Below, piece after piece: positions 42,185-50,744 of a stretch of 64,000 bases of DNA. Source of the stretch: CBDAQA01 sp965198865 (GTDB lineage Bacteria; Planctomycetota; Phycisphaerae; Tepidisphaerales; Tepidisphaeraceae); the NCBI GenBank assembly GCA_965198865.1, contig CBDAQA010000025.1:682001-746000 (forward strand), given 5' to 3'. Within the stretch, counting starts at the first letter, position 1; every line of letters starts with the position of its first letter. The notes beneath the pieces were generated by a model. It saw only the letters and a list, made by a program, of their open reading frames with translations, made no database searches and was not told the origin of the DNA. The position numbers and the translations under genes were made by a program.

Positions 42185-44052
42185 CAATTACCTTCGGATT
42201 CCGCGCGGGAGGATCCGACCCAGAGGGTCCGCCCCAGCCGCCCCTCACCCAGCCGCCACGCCGGCACGTCCCGCAGGATCGGCCTTACGACGGCGGCCGG
42301 TCCGACCGTGGCGTCCAGCAACGCCCGCACGCGCCGCGACGCCCGCGTGCCGGGCGAAAACCGCTGGAAGTTGCGAAGGTCCAGCGGGCCGATCTCGACG
42401 CGCACGCCCCAGGTGGCCTGCTTGGGGCCAAGACGTCGGCCCGGCGTGCCCAATCGTAGCTGAGCATCGACGGGCACGCCGGCCCGGGCGGGCACGAACG
42501 GCACGACTTGAACCGGCACGCCCAGCAGGTGCCGCAGGACCGCGGCCAGCGAGACGACCGACGTCGGCCGGGTGACGGCGGCGAAGCCGGCCATCAGGGT
42601 GACGCGCTGTTCGGCCGAGCGCGTGTTCACTCGCGCAGGCGATGAAGTTTGGTCAGTCGAAGCCCGGCCCTCAGGGCCGTCGCTGAACGGACGAACATTG
42701 GCCACGGCGTACGAACCGGCCATTGCGAACCTCCCGGCACGCGGCGGACACGTCGCGATGACGTTCCCGGGATCGGTCACCACCACCACACGGGTGAATG
42801 CGTCGACGGGGCTCGCCGACGCCGCGGCGTGGTCGATCACCTGGGCGAGAAGGTAGGCGACGTCCGCCGGCAGAGAGCCGGGACCGAGCGCCATCTGCAG
42901 TTCAAGGCCGCGTGCGGTTCCTGCGGGCAGCTCGACGGTAGCCGGGACTTGGCGACAGGTGACGCGACCGATGGCCGGCCCACCAAACGATGCCGCGATG
43001 GCGGGCAGCAGCTCGCACAGATCGGTGCCGGCGAAGTTCCCCGTCGGCCATAGCGGCGGACGGACGGCGGTGACGGCCTGGACGCCCGTCGCGAAGCCGA
43101 TGGGCCCCTCCGGCAGCGCCCGTCGGCAGCATGCGGCCCTCACGAGCAGCGTGCGCCCCCCCATGGCTGGGCGGCGGTCGGTCAGGGTAAGCCACGTCGC
43201 GTCGCCCTCTCGCCGCAGCGCGTATCCGCCCACCCGCGCTGCCTGGACAGCAAGCGAAGGCGGTAGCGGCGCGAGCCGCTCGGCGTAGGTCGTCACCGTC
43301 CGCCCGCCGCGCACCGCCCGCGCCCGCAACACGTCCATCACCACGCGCGATGGGCCCACTTCCGACAGGGGATCGACGTCCAACCGAACATCGCCCCCGC
43401 GCAGCGGCACGGGCGGCAGCTCGACCACGCGTCGATTGACGGCAGGCACGCAACCGATGCGAACCCATGGCACAGCAAGGTCGCCGGCGAACAGCAGGTC
43501 GAGCCGCAGACCGACGCTGTTGAGCGGCAGCGAATCGGGCGCGGCGACGTCCACGAACTGGAACTTCTCCGGACAGACCGCCCACTCGGTCAGGAGTCGT
43601 ACCGCGTCGGGCTCCCGCGGGTCGGCCGGCAGCAAGGCGTCGGCCACGTCGAACCCTGTCGGTCGGACCGCGTCCTCCAACGTGTGCGGCGGGCCGTCGT
43701 CGGTCCAAACCGCCCGCACCGGGGCGCGGGTGAGCGTCCGGTAGGTTGCCGCGTCGACGAACAGCCTGAGCGCCGGGCCAAACGGCGGGGTATCGATGCG
43801 CGGCGGCAGCCGCAGCGCGAGATCGGTCCCGGGCTCGATGGCTCGCAGCCGCAGTCGGAGGCCGCCGCTGATCCGGTCGACGCCGGCCAGCGTGACGCGT
43901 GGCACGACGGCGTCCGAGGCGGTGCGGAACTCGACGGCCGAATGGCCGGTCGTCACGCGGGTCCCGGCCGGCACGTCGGGGCCGAACGACGCCGGGTCGA
44001 GCTGCACGATCACCCGCGCGGGCACCGGCTTGTGGGTGGTCGACGGGGTCAT
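42184..44052 (-). CDS. TssF-TssG fusion baseplate protein
   Basis: 622 residues from ATG 44052. Residues 1 to about 430 match the body of TssF (VRLLTEWAVCPEKFQFVDV, TLLVRAACCRRALPEGP, RPPLWPTGNFAGTDL), but the usual N-terminal 90 residues of TssF are missing. From about 484 the sequence matches the C-terminal half of TssG: VSLAAVLRHLLGVPVQVV, LGPKQATWGVRVEIGPLDL (about 547-558), RFSPGTRASRRVRALL and LGRTLWVG near the end. In T6SS baseplates TssF and TssG are separate subunits in a 2:1 complex, so a single-chain version is unusual. No internal stop or frameshift separates them. Confidence 0.75.
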   Translation of the reverse strand: MTPSTTHKPVPARVIVQLDPASFGPDVPAGTRVTTGHSAVEFRTASDAVVPRVTLAGVDRISGGLRLRLRAIEPGTDLALRLPPRIDTPPFGPALRLFVDAATYRTLTRAPVRAVWTDDGPPHTLEDAVRPTGFDVADALLPADPREPDAVRLLTEWAVCPEKFQFVDVAAPDSLPLNSVGLRLDLLFAGDLAVPWVRIGCVPAVNRRVVELPPVPLRGGDVRLDVDPLSEVGPSRVVMDVLRARAVRGGRTVTTYAERLAPLPPSLAVQAARVGGYALRREGDATWLTLTDRRPAMGGRTLLVRAACCRRALPEGPIGFATGVQAVTAVRPPLWPTGNFAGTDLCELLPAIAASFGGPAIGRVTCRQVPATVELPAGTARGLELQMALGPGSLPADVAYLLAQVIDHAAASASPVDAFTRVVVVTDPGNVIATCPPRAGRFAMAGSYAVANVRPFSDGPEGRASTDQTSSPARVNTRSAEQRVTLMAGFAAVTRPTSVVSLAAVLRHLLGVPVQVVPFVPARAGVPVDAQLRLGTPGRRLGPKQATWGVRVEIGPLDLRNFQRFSPGTRASRRVRALLDATVGPAAVVRPILRDVPAWRLGEGRLGRTLWVGSSRAESEGN

Positions 44053-44065
44053 GGGTCGCACCTGC

Positions 44066-44980
44066 TCATTCGGCCGCCAGCTCGATGCGGATCGTGATCG
44101 GCACGTCGTCCATATCGTCGCCGCCGAGCCGGGGCGACAGGTCGAGCGTGCAGGCGAGCCGGCCGCCGGTCGTCTCCACGGCCACGTCGACCCGCCGCAA
44201 CGGCAGTCGCGGGCCGACGTACCGGCCCCGGAGGCCGTCCGCCAGTTCCATCGCGATCTCTGCCGGCGGTCGGCCGACCAGTTCGCGGCAACGAACGGCC
44301 ACGATTTGGGCGATGCGGGCCGCCATCAGAAGTCGCCCGGCTTGCTCGTCGGCCACGTCGAACGGCCACCCGTGCGTGCGCACCGATCGGATCGCGTCGG
44401 CCGCCACGGTGTACGCCGCGCTCCCCAACAGCGGCCCACCGGCAACCGACGGCCAGTCGAACCAAGCCGCCCACGCCGGATCGGCCGACAACGGGGGGCA
44501 GAGTATCGCACGGTCGTGCACCGGGACCACGAACGACGTGGCCGAGCCCTCGGGCACGAAGGCGGGGCAGATGGCCCGCTCGGCGACATCGGCAAGGTCC
44601 GCGGCACGAGACCCCGCAACCAACAGTGCGATCGGGTGCCCGCCGCGCGTGTCCAACGGTCCAACGTACAGCAAGCGATGCAGCCAGCCAGCGTCGCCGT
44701 CGGCCCAGTCGGCGGCGGACGCGTCGCACGCCTGCACCTCGATCGCCGGTGACGTGGTGGGGCCGGAAGTGGCGTGGGTCAGGAGCGACACGCTGCGCCA
44801 GGCGGCGTGGAGCGGCGCGAAGGCGTCGTGGGTCACGATGGTCGCGACCTGCTCGCCGATGGCCCGGTCGACCGCCACCAGCAGTTCGCCGGCCCAGTCG
44901 GTCGCCGCGGGGTCGTCGGTCGCCAGCGCGGACGAAAGCCCGCGGCACAGGTCGGCGGGGTCGGGCCAATCGTCGTCCAC
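44066..44980 (-). CDS. Short TssC-like sheath protein
   Basis: 304 residues beginning at GTG (44980). Similar to TssC/VipB: LLVAVDRAIGEQVATIV, LHAAWRSVSLLTHAT (matches the LHxSWRGLxxLV motif), GGHPIALLVAGSRAAD, GPLLGSAAYTVAADAIRSVRTHGWP, ARIAQIVAVRCRELVG and a final beta region with LDLSP and VPITIRIEL. TssC is normally about 490 residues; the middle is shortened by some 180. No TssB partner is encoded here. It is the first T6SS gene of the minus-strand run, 22 bp downstream of the TPR lipoprotein gene. Confidence 0.65.
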   Translation of the reverse strand: MDDDWPDPADLCRGLSSALATDDPAATDWAGELLVAVDRAIGEQVATIVTHDAFAPLHAAWRSVSLLTHATSGPTTSPAIEVQACDASAADWADGDAGWLHRLLYVGPLDTRGGHPIALLVAGSRAADLADVAERAICPAFVPEGSATSFVVPVHDRAILCPPLSADPAWAAWFDWPSVAGGPLLGSAAYTVAADAIRSVRTHGWPFDVADEQAGRLLMAARIAQIVAVRCRELVGRPPAEIAMELADGLRGRYVGPRLPLRRVDVAVETTGGRLACTLDLSPRLGGDDMDDVPITIRIELAAE

Positions 44981-45002
44981 GGCGACAGCATACCCGCCCC
45001 GG

Positions 45003-45677
45003 TCACTCGACGGCGGCGAGGCGGATCTTGGCGTCGTTCAGCTTGGGGTCGAGCTCCAACGCCTTGCGGTACCGGGCGGCGGCGGCCTTCGTGTCGCCCT
45101 GCTGCTCGGACACCGAGCCGAGATCGAACTCGACCTCGGCCGGGGTGAGGACGGCCGACAGCTGGTCCGCCGCCGCCTGCCACTGGCCGCGGCGGGCCAG
45201 CAGGCGGGCGTAGTTCACGCGGCACGGCTCGCACCTGGGGTCCTTGGCGATGCCGGCCCGGAACGCCTCGACCGCCTCGCCCGGCCGGCCGGCCAGGTCC
45301 AGGGCGAACCCCAGGTCGCTGTAGGCGGGGGCCGTCCCGGCGGTCGCGTGGACGTACTGCTGCCAGATGGGGACGGCGTCGGGCTTGCGCTCGGCGGTCA
45401 GGATCATGCCGAGCCGGTACAGCGAGTCGGTGTCGGTCGGCAACAGCTTGATCGCCGCCCGGTATTGACCCTCGGCGGCGTCGAGGTCGCCCCGGCTCTC
45501 GGCGACCTGGCCCGCGGCGAAGTGCGTGCGGGCGGCGACCGGGGGCGTCGGCGCGGTGTTGAAGTCGCCCGGCTTGGCCGAGATGGCCGCGTCGTGCGTG
45601 GTCGTCGTCGTGTGCTCGCAGCCGACGGCCCACAGCACGGTCAGGGCCAGAACGGTGACTCGGGTCAGATGTCGCAT
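45003..45677 (-). CDS. TPR lipoprotein
   Basis: 224 residues from ATG 45677 (AGCGAGG 7 bases upstream). A signal sequence ends in a lipobox (VLWAVGC), so it is lipid-anchored. It then has tetratricopeptide repeats: VAESRGDLDAAEGQYRAAIKLLP, DLGFALDLAGRPGEAVEAFRAGI, SVSEQQGDTKAAAARYRKALELDP. Such proteins are adaptors for protein complexes. It may be the first gene of the T6SS operon (22-bp gap), and could serve as an assembly lipoprotein, but TssJ-like motifs are not seen. Confidence 0.8.
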   Translation of the reverse strand: MRHLTRVTVLALTVLWAVGCEHTTTTTHDAAISAKPGDFNTAPTPPVAARTHFAAGQVAESRGDLDAAEGQYRAAIKLLPTDTDSLYRLGMILTAERKPDAVPIWQQYVHATAGTAPAYSDLGFALDLAGRPGEAVEAFRAGIAKDPRCEPCRVNYARLLARRGQWQAAADQLSAVLTPAEVEFDLGSVSEQQGDTKAAAARYRKALELDPKLNDAKIRLAAVE

Positions 45678-45789
45678 GGGGGTGCCTCGCTGCATCGATC
45701 ATCGGCCAGACCGTTGCCGCCGCTTGCGTCGGGTTGTGGGCGGTTATAGAAGGTCGGGGCGTCGCCTGTCTCTGCAAGGGTTCATCCGC

Positions 45790-46545
45790 ATGACGATCAT
45801 CCGCTCTCGCCGCTTCTGTGCCGCAGCCCTGCTCCTGCTCGCGGCGATCGCCGCCCCGGCCACCGGTGAGGTCACGGGGAAGGTGATGCTGGTCGGCCCC
45901 CCGCCCGACATGGGCACGATCGACATGACCGGCCAGAAGCAGTGCGCCGCCCTGCACCCCGACCCGGTGACCGAGGAGACGGTCGTCGTCGGCGACAAGG
46001 GGGAACTGAAGAACGTCATCGTGTCGCTGAAGAAGTCGACCGACGACGACGACAAGGCCGTCCCCAACCAGCCCCCGCCGCCCAGGGAGCCGGCCACGCT
46101 GGACCAGAAGGGGTGCATGTTCTCGCCCCACGTGCTGGCCATGGAGGCGGGCCAGCCGCTGGTGATCAAGAACAGCGACCCGTTCCTGCACAACGTCCAC
46201 AGCCAGGCGACGGTGAACGAGGCGTTCAACATGGCGATGCCCACCGCCAACGACGGCGAGCGGGCCGACCCCCAGCCCAAGGCCCCCGAGGTGTTCAAGG
46301 TCAAGTGCGACGTCCACCCGTGGATGACCGGCTACGTGGCCGTGTTCGACCACCCCTACTTCGCCGTCACCGGCGACGACGGCACGTTCGCCATCAAGGG
46401 CCTCCCCGACGGGGCCTACACGCTGCAGGCGTGGCACGAGCGGTACAGCACCAAGGAGCAGAAGGTGACCGTCAAGGACGGCAAGGCGGTGGTCGACTTC
46501 GCCTTCAGGACCGACGACAAGCCGGCCCCGGCGGCCAAGAGGTGA
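45790..46545 (+). CDS. Secreted cupredoxin-like protein
   Basis: 251 residues, ATG with AAGGG upstream. A signal peptide (RRFCAAALLLLAAIAAPATG) exports it. The mature part has a cupredoxin copper-site layout: His in FLHNVHSQ, then VKCDVHPWMTGY (Cys-x2-His-x2-Met), as in blue-copper proteins of the methylamine-utilisation/plastocyanin-like group. A C-terminal Ig-like carboxypeptidase-regulatory segment (LPDGAYTLQAWHERY) follows. It precedes coxB on the same strand and could deliver copper or electrons to the oxidase (inference). Confidence 0.75.
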   Translation: MTIIRSRRFCAAALLLLAAIAAPATGEVTGKVMLVGPPPDMGTIDMTGQKQCAALHPDPVTEETVVVGDKGELKNVIVSLKKSTDDDDKAVPNQPPPPREPATLDQKGCMFSPHVLAMEAGQPLVIKNSDPFLHNVHSQATVNEAFNMAMPTANDGERADPQPKAPEVFKVKCDVHPWMTGYVAVFDHPYFAVTGDDGTFAIKGLPDGAYTLQAWHERYSTKEQKVTVKDGKAVVDFAFRTDDKPAPAAKR

Positions 46546-46561
46546 TCTCCCGCCGACCGGC

Positions 46562-46590
46562 GTGTTACACAATGTGACGAAATGTTACAG
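46562..46590 (+). promoter_or_regulatory. Triple 10-bp direct repeat upstream of coxB (TGTTAC type)
   Basis: TGTTAC-N4-TGTGAC-N4-TGTTAC on the plus strand (half-sites at 46563, 46573 and 46583). It matches the array before ruvB, in the same orientation to the gene it precedes. A TTGACA (46606-46611) follows 17 bases later and could be the -35, but no -10 lies at 17 bp; TATGAT at 46634 is too far. Confidence 0.6.
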
Positions 46591-46634
46591 TCGGGACCCC
46601 GAAGGTTGACACGATATTGCTCGGATGGCTGGGT

Positions 46635-47780
46635 ATGATCCCGACCTTGCGTTGCCCCACCCTCGCCATCGGCCGCGACTGGTGGCTGCCGACGAACTAC
46701 GCCGTTCACGGGCGCGAGACCGACGCCCTGTTCGCCTGGTTCTTCTGGATCACGGTCGCCGTGGCGGTGGGCGTGCAGGCGACGCTGGTACTGTTCCTGT
46801 ATCGATACCGCGCCCGACCAAACGACCCGCGGCCCGCCACGTTCACCCACGGCAAGAAGGTCGCCGAGCTCACCTGGACCCTGGTCCCCACCGTCATCCT
46901 GGCCGCCTTGGCGATCGGCAGCAAGCGGGTGTGGGATGATTACCGCAGCTCGCCCGACCTGGACAACCCCGCCCGATCCAAGGTGCTGGTGATCGGCCAG
47001 CAGTTCATGTGGAACGTCGTCTACCCTGGCCCCGACGGAAGGTTCGGCCGGTACGGCGTCTACCCCCGCCCCACCGACACCAGGTGGCCCGTCGGCCCCG
47101 GTGGCACGCCCACCACCTTCGCCGGCGTGACCGGTCCGGCCTCGCTTCCCCCGGCCAAGGCGGCCCGCGCGGTCGACAACTACGTCGACCAGATCAACCC
47201 CCTCGGCAAGGACTTTGCCGACCCCGCCGGCCAGGACGACGACTGGGAGAAGACGCCCGGCCGACCGATCTACATCCCCGTCGATCGGCCCGTTGAGATC
47301 GACGTGATGTCGAAGGACGTCATCCACGACTTCTACCTGCCGAACTTCCGCGCCCAGCTCTACGCCGTCCCCGGCATGGTCGGCCGGTTCGTGATCACGC
47401 CGACGACGACCACCGCAGATCTGGAGCGCGCCAGTCGGCGAACAGTGTCGGTCGACGAATTACCACTGGATGCTGTGGCCGACATCGATGAGCACTCGGT
47501 CGGCGCGGTGAAGGACAAGACCGGTTGGCGGTATGCTGATCCCAAGTCGCGGAGGAAGCTGGCCTCCCTGCAGCGTGACGGCTACCCGCTAGCCGCCGGC
47601 GTCGGGCCGAAGCTGAAGGGTGTCGGGATCGCGTCGATCACGATCCACACGCCCCAGCCGTTCGAGGTGGTGTGCGCTCAGCTCTGCGGCATCGGCCACT
47701 CGAAGATGCGGGCCGAGCTGATCGTGCTGTCGCAGGCCGAATTTGACCGGCGCTTCCCGGCGGTGCCGCACGCGAAGTGA
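46635..47780 (+). CDS. coxB: Cytochrome c oxidase subunit II
   Basis: 381 residues from ATG 46635 (a TTG at 46617 would add six residues). Two N-terminal membrane helices (FAWFFWITVAVAVGVQATLV and the TLVPTVILAALAIG region), then a periplasmic cupredoxin domain with the CuA site CAQLCGIGHSKM, and VDVMSKDVIHDFYLPNFRAQLYAVPGM before it. The protein accepts electrons from cytochrome c. The region 47070-47260 (PTTFAGVTGPASLPPAKAAR) is an insertion between the helices and the CuA domain. It precedes subunit I, separated by a repeat. Confidence 0.93.
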   Translation: MIPTLRCPTLAIGRDWWLPTNYAVHGRETDALFAWFFWITVAVAVGVQATLVLFLYRYRARPNDPRPATFTHGKKVAELTWTLVPTVILAALAIGSKRVWDDYRSSPDLDNPARSKVLVIGQQFMWNVVYPGPDGRFGRYGVYPRPTDTRWPVGPGGTPTTFAGVTGPASLPPAKAARAVDNYVDQINPLGKDFADPAGQDDDWEKTPGRPIYIPVDRPVEIDVMSKDVIHDFYLPNFRAQLYAVPGMVGRFVITPTTTTADLERASRRTVSVDELPLDAVADIDEHSVGAVKDKTGWRYADPKSRRKLASLQRDGYPLAAGVGPKLKGVGIASITIHTPQPFEVVCAQLCGIGHSKMRAELIVLSQAEFDRRFPAVPHAK

Positions 47781-47783
47781 GGA

Positions 47784-48050
47784 GAAATTTGAACCACGAA
47801 GGCGCGAAGACACGAAGGTAGGACAAAGGGAGAGGCCGAGTTCAGTTCCCTCGGTCGCCGCGGGCGGACGAGGAAGACGAATGTGCCACGAATGAACACA
47901 GATGGGAAAACGCCGGAAATTAATCTGGGTGCGTCCGTGGTCATCTGTGGCAAAAATTCTTTCTGCCCGTTCCGTTGGGTTCGGAGCCGAGCAAGTGTGA
48001 ATTCTTCGTCCGACCTTCGCTTCTTCGCGTCGTCGCGGCTCAAATCTCTC
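47784..48050. repeat. Dispersed inverted repeat between coxB and coxA
   Basis: The left end (AAATTTGAACCACGAAGG, 47786 onward, then GCGCGAAGACACGAAGG) is matched by its imperfect complement near 47995-48050 (CTTCGTCCGACCTTCGCTT, then CTCAAATCTC). Inside lies a second pair of words, CCACGAATGAACACAGATGG and CATCTGTGGCAAAAATTC. The whole 290-bp gap is non-coding. Related words occur at 35693-35819. This is a mobile-like element inserted within the oxidase operon. Confidence 0.6.
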
Positions 48051-48070
48051 GGTCGAACCGACCAGAACGA

Positions 48071-50092
48071 ATGACCGCCATCGCCCCGCCACATTCGCTC
48101 GAGTACTCACACGGCCACCACCAGCCCGCCGATTGGGTGCGGCGGTACCTGTTCTCCACCGACCACAAGACGATCGGCCTGCAGTACCTGTTCGCCGGGC
48201 TGGCGTTCTTTGCGTTGGGCGGCCTGCTGGCAATGCTGATCCGCTGGCAGCTCGCCTGGCCCAGCGACCCGGCCCACCCGGTGCCGGTCCTCGGCAAACT
48301 GCTCGGCTGGAACCAGGGCATCATGCCGCCGGACGCGTACAACGTGATCCTCACGCTGCACGCCACGGTGATGATCTTCCTCGTGCTGATCCCGCTGCAG
48401 GTGGGGGCGTTCGGGAACTACCTCATCCCGCTGAAGATCGGCAGCCGCGACATGGCGTTCCCGTTCCTGAACGGGCTGAGCTTCTGGATGTACCTGGCCG
48501 GCGGCGCGATCCTCCTGGCCGGCGTCAGCCTGCCGGGCGGGGCGGCGTCGTCGGGGTGGACCAGCTACCCGCCGATCAGCTCGATCCCCTACAACGGCAC
48601 CGGCTACGCCCCCGCCGCGCGCGGGGTGCTGTCGCTGCTACAGGCCTCGGGATCGACCTGGCCCACGCTGCCGGTCGCCGTCAACTTCGCCACGCTGTTC
48701 CTGCTGTTTGCGTTCATCGCGCTGCACGGCGCGCCGGTGGCCAACCGGTTCGGCCCGGCGATCTTCACGATCGTCGTGGCCGCCGTCGCCGCGGCGATCG
48801 TCGTGCGGGCCGTGCAGTCGGCCGCGTTCGACGGGCAGTCGTGCTGGTTCGTCGCCCTGCTGATCATCGGCACGTCCAGCACGCTGGGGGCGGTCAACTA
48901 CATCACGACGATCCTCAAGCTGCGGTGCCCCGGCCTCACGCTGTTCCGGCTGCCCATGACCGTTTGGAACCTGGGCATCACCAGCGTCCTGATCCTGTTC
49001 TCCACGCCGGTGCTGGCCAGCGTGCTGGTGATGAACCTGCTGGACCACCACGGCCTGACCAGCTTCTTCGAGCCGGCCGGGTGGGTGCTGAGCAACCAGG
49101 TGCAGCGCAACGCCGGGGGCGGGTACGTGCTGCTCGACCCGCACCTGTTCTGGTTCTACAGCCACCCGGCGGTGTACATCATGATCCTGCCGGTGTTCGG
49201 CATGGTGTCGGACATCCTGCCCACCTTCAGCCGCAAGCCGCTGTTCGGCTATCGACCGATGGTGTACGCGACCGGCGCGATCGCGTTCCTGGGGTTCCTG
49301 GTGTGGGGCCACCACATGTTCCAGAGCGGCATGAACCCCGCCATGGGGGCGGCGTTCGCGATCAGCACGATGTTCATCGCCGTGCCCAGCGCGATCAAAA
49401 CCTTCAACTGGCTCGGCACCCTGTGGGGCGGCCGGCTGCACCTGACCGTGCCGATGCTGAACGCCTGCGCGTTCGTCAGCCTGTTCGTCATCGGCGGGCT
49501 GAGCGGGATCATCACGGCCAGCACGCCGATCGACGCGCACCTGCACATGACCTACTTCATCGTCGCGCACATCCACTACGTGCTGTTCGGCGGCAGCACG
49601 TTCGGGCTGTTCGCGGGGATCTACTACTGGTACCCCAAGATGTTCGGCCGGATGACCAGCCCGACGCTGGGGTACGTCCACACGATCGCCAGCTACGTGG
49701 CGTTCAACTGCGTGTTCTTCCCGATGCACTTCCTGGGCCTGCAGGGCATGCCCCGGCGGGTGGCCGACTATACGGGCTACACGTCGTTCGCGCACCTGCA
49801 GCCGATGAACGTGTTCATCACGATGAGCGCGTTCACGCTGGGCTTCGCCCAGCTGCCGCTGGTGGTGAACTTCTTCGGCAGCATGATCTGGGGGAGGCGC
49901 GCCGGGAACAACCCGTGGCGGGCGACCACGCTCGAGTGGACCGATGCGACGAGCCCCCCGGCAGAGCACAATTTCGACGTCATCCCGACGGTGTACCGCG
50001 GGCCGTACGAGTACAGTGTGCCAGGCGCGACCGACGACTTCTCGCCGCAGTCGGCGCCTGATGTTTGGGAGGGTGTGAGACAGGTGCGCTGA
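48071..50092 (+). CDS. coxA: Cytochrome c oxidase subunit I
   Basis: 673 residues. Twelve membrane helices are expected. Haem and copper ligands: HATVMIFLVL (low-spin haem His), WFYSHPAVYI (CuB His with the cross-linked Tyr motif HPxVY), WGHHMF (two CuB His) and HLHMTYFIVAHIHYVLFGG (high-spin and low-spin haem His). This is the haem-copper oxidase catalytic subunit that reduces oxygen and pumps protons. ATG 48071 was chosen by the start of the conserved region (DWVRRYLFSTDHKTIGLQY). It follows coxB across a repeat; subunit III was not seen in the window. Confidence 0.95.
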   Translation: MTAIAPPHSLEYSHGHHQPADWVRRYLFSTDHKTIGLQYLFAGLAFFALGGLLAMLIRWQLAWPSDPAHPVPVLGKLLGWNQGIMPPDAYNVILTLHATVMIFLVLIPLQVGAFGNYLIPLKIGSRDMAFPFLNGLSFWMYLAGGAILLAGVSLPGGAASSGWTSYPPISSIPYNGTGYAPAARGVLSLLQASGSTWPTLPVAVNFATLFLLFAFIALHGAPVANRFGPAIFTIVVAAVAAAIVVRAVQSAAFDGQSCWFVALLIIGTSSTLGAVNYITTILKLRCPGLTLFRLPMTVWNLGITSVLILFSTPVLASVLVMNLLDHHGLTSFFEPAGWVLSNQVQRNAGGGYVLLDPHLFWFYSHPAVYIMILPVFGMVSDILPTFSRKPLFGYRPMVYATGAIAFLGFLVWGHHMFQSGMNPAMGAAFAISTMFIAVPSAIKTFNWLGTLWGGRLHLTVPMLNACAFVSLFVIGGLSGIITASTPIDAHLHMTYFIVAHIHYVLFGGSTFGLFAGIYYWYPKMFGRMTSPTLGYVHTIASYVAFNCVFFPMHFLGLQGMPRRVADYTGYTSFAHLQPMNVFITMSAFTLGFAQLPLVVNFFGSMIWGRRAGNNPWRATTLEWTDATSPPAEHNFDVIPTVYRGPYEYSVPGATDDFSPQSAPDVWEGVRQVR

Positions 50093-50141
50093 TCGCAGCC
50101 GCGGGGCTTCAGCCCGCGGGCTGAAGCCCCGCGGCTGCGAT
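50092..50141. terminator. 50-bp perfect palindrome, bidirectional terminator-like
   Basis: The 25 bases 50092-50116 are exactly complementary to 50117-50141. It starts at the coxA stop and separates coxA from the convergent phosphatase gene. The core (GGGGCTTCAGCCCG type) resembles REP elements of environmental bacteria. There is no T tract. Confidence 0.6.
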
Positions 50142-50156
50142 GTGCAACTCCCTTTG

Positions 50157-50744
50157 TCAGTTGGAATCGCCCGGCAATGCGCGCTGCGGCAGGTCCTGCC
50201 ACTTCGCCACGCCCTTCTCGTACCTGATCTTCCAGACGCGGTCGAACGCCTTCTCGTCCCACGCGTCCGGCGCGTCCTTCGCCCCCAGCGCGTGGGCCAA
50301 CTCCGGGATCTTCCCGTGGTGCCACGCGATCAGCACCGTCTTGCCGGCGTACCTGGGGTCGGTCAGGATCGAGCGGGCCAGCTCGGCGACGTCGTCGTCC
50401 TTGACCGAGTGCTCGATCTCCTCGTGCAACGCCCTCGCCAACGGCGTGATCGTCTCCATCGGCCGATCGCTGTGGGCCGACCGCTTCGTCGCGATCAGGA
50501 AGTCGGGGTGCGGGAAGTGGGCGGGGAGGGCGGTCGCCAGCGCCGCCGCCCGCTCGAACCCGCGCGGCGACAGGTTCGGGTCCTTGTCCGCCGGCTTCTC
50601 GGCGTGGCGGATGATCATGACGACCGCGGGGCCTGACGATGGCGCCGGCCGATCCTCGCTCCTCACGAGCGGCGAGCGAGCGGTGAGCATCGCCACGAGG
50701 ATGGGAATGTACAGGCGAGTTCGAGGGTTCATCAGAGTTGCCAT
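50157..50744 (-). CDS. Secreted histidine phosphatase (phosphoglycerate-mutase superfamily)
   Basis: 195 residues from ATG 50744. A hydrophobic N-terminus (RLYIPILVAMLTARSP) suggests a signal peptide. The RHG motif is VMIIRHAEKP (catalytic His), then LSPRGFERAAALATAL, FLIATKRSAHSDRPMETITPL and the second His in VLIAWHHGKIPEL. Acts on phosphorylated small molecules or proteins outside the cytoplasm; substrate unknown. An upstream extension of the frame is not supported. Confidence 0.8.
   Translation of the reverse strand: MATLMNPRTRLYIPILVAMLTARSPLVRSEDRPAPSSGPAVVMIIRHAEKPADKDPNLSPRGFERAAALATALPAHFPHPDFLIATKRSAHSDRPMETITPLARALHEEIEHSVKDDDVAELARSILTDPRYAGKTVLIAWHHGKIPELAHALGAKDAPDAWDEKAFDRVWKIRYEKGVAKWQDLPQRALPGDSN

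Noticed and set aside
50092..50141. Single CRISPR repeat or spacer-like palindrome
   Set aside because: Only one copy, no repeat-spacer periodicity and no cas genes in the window.
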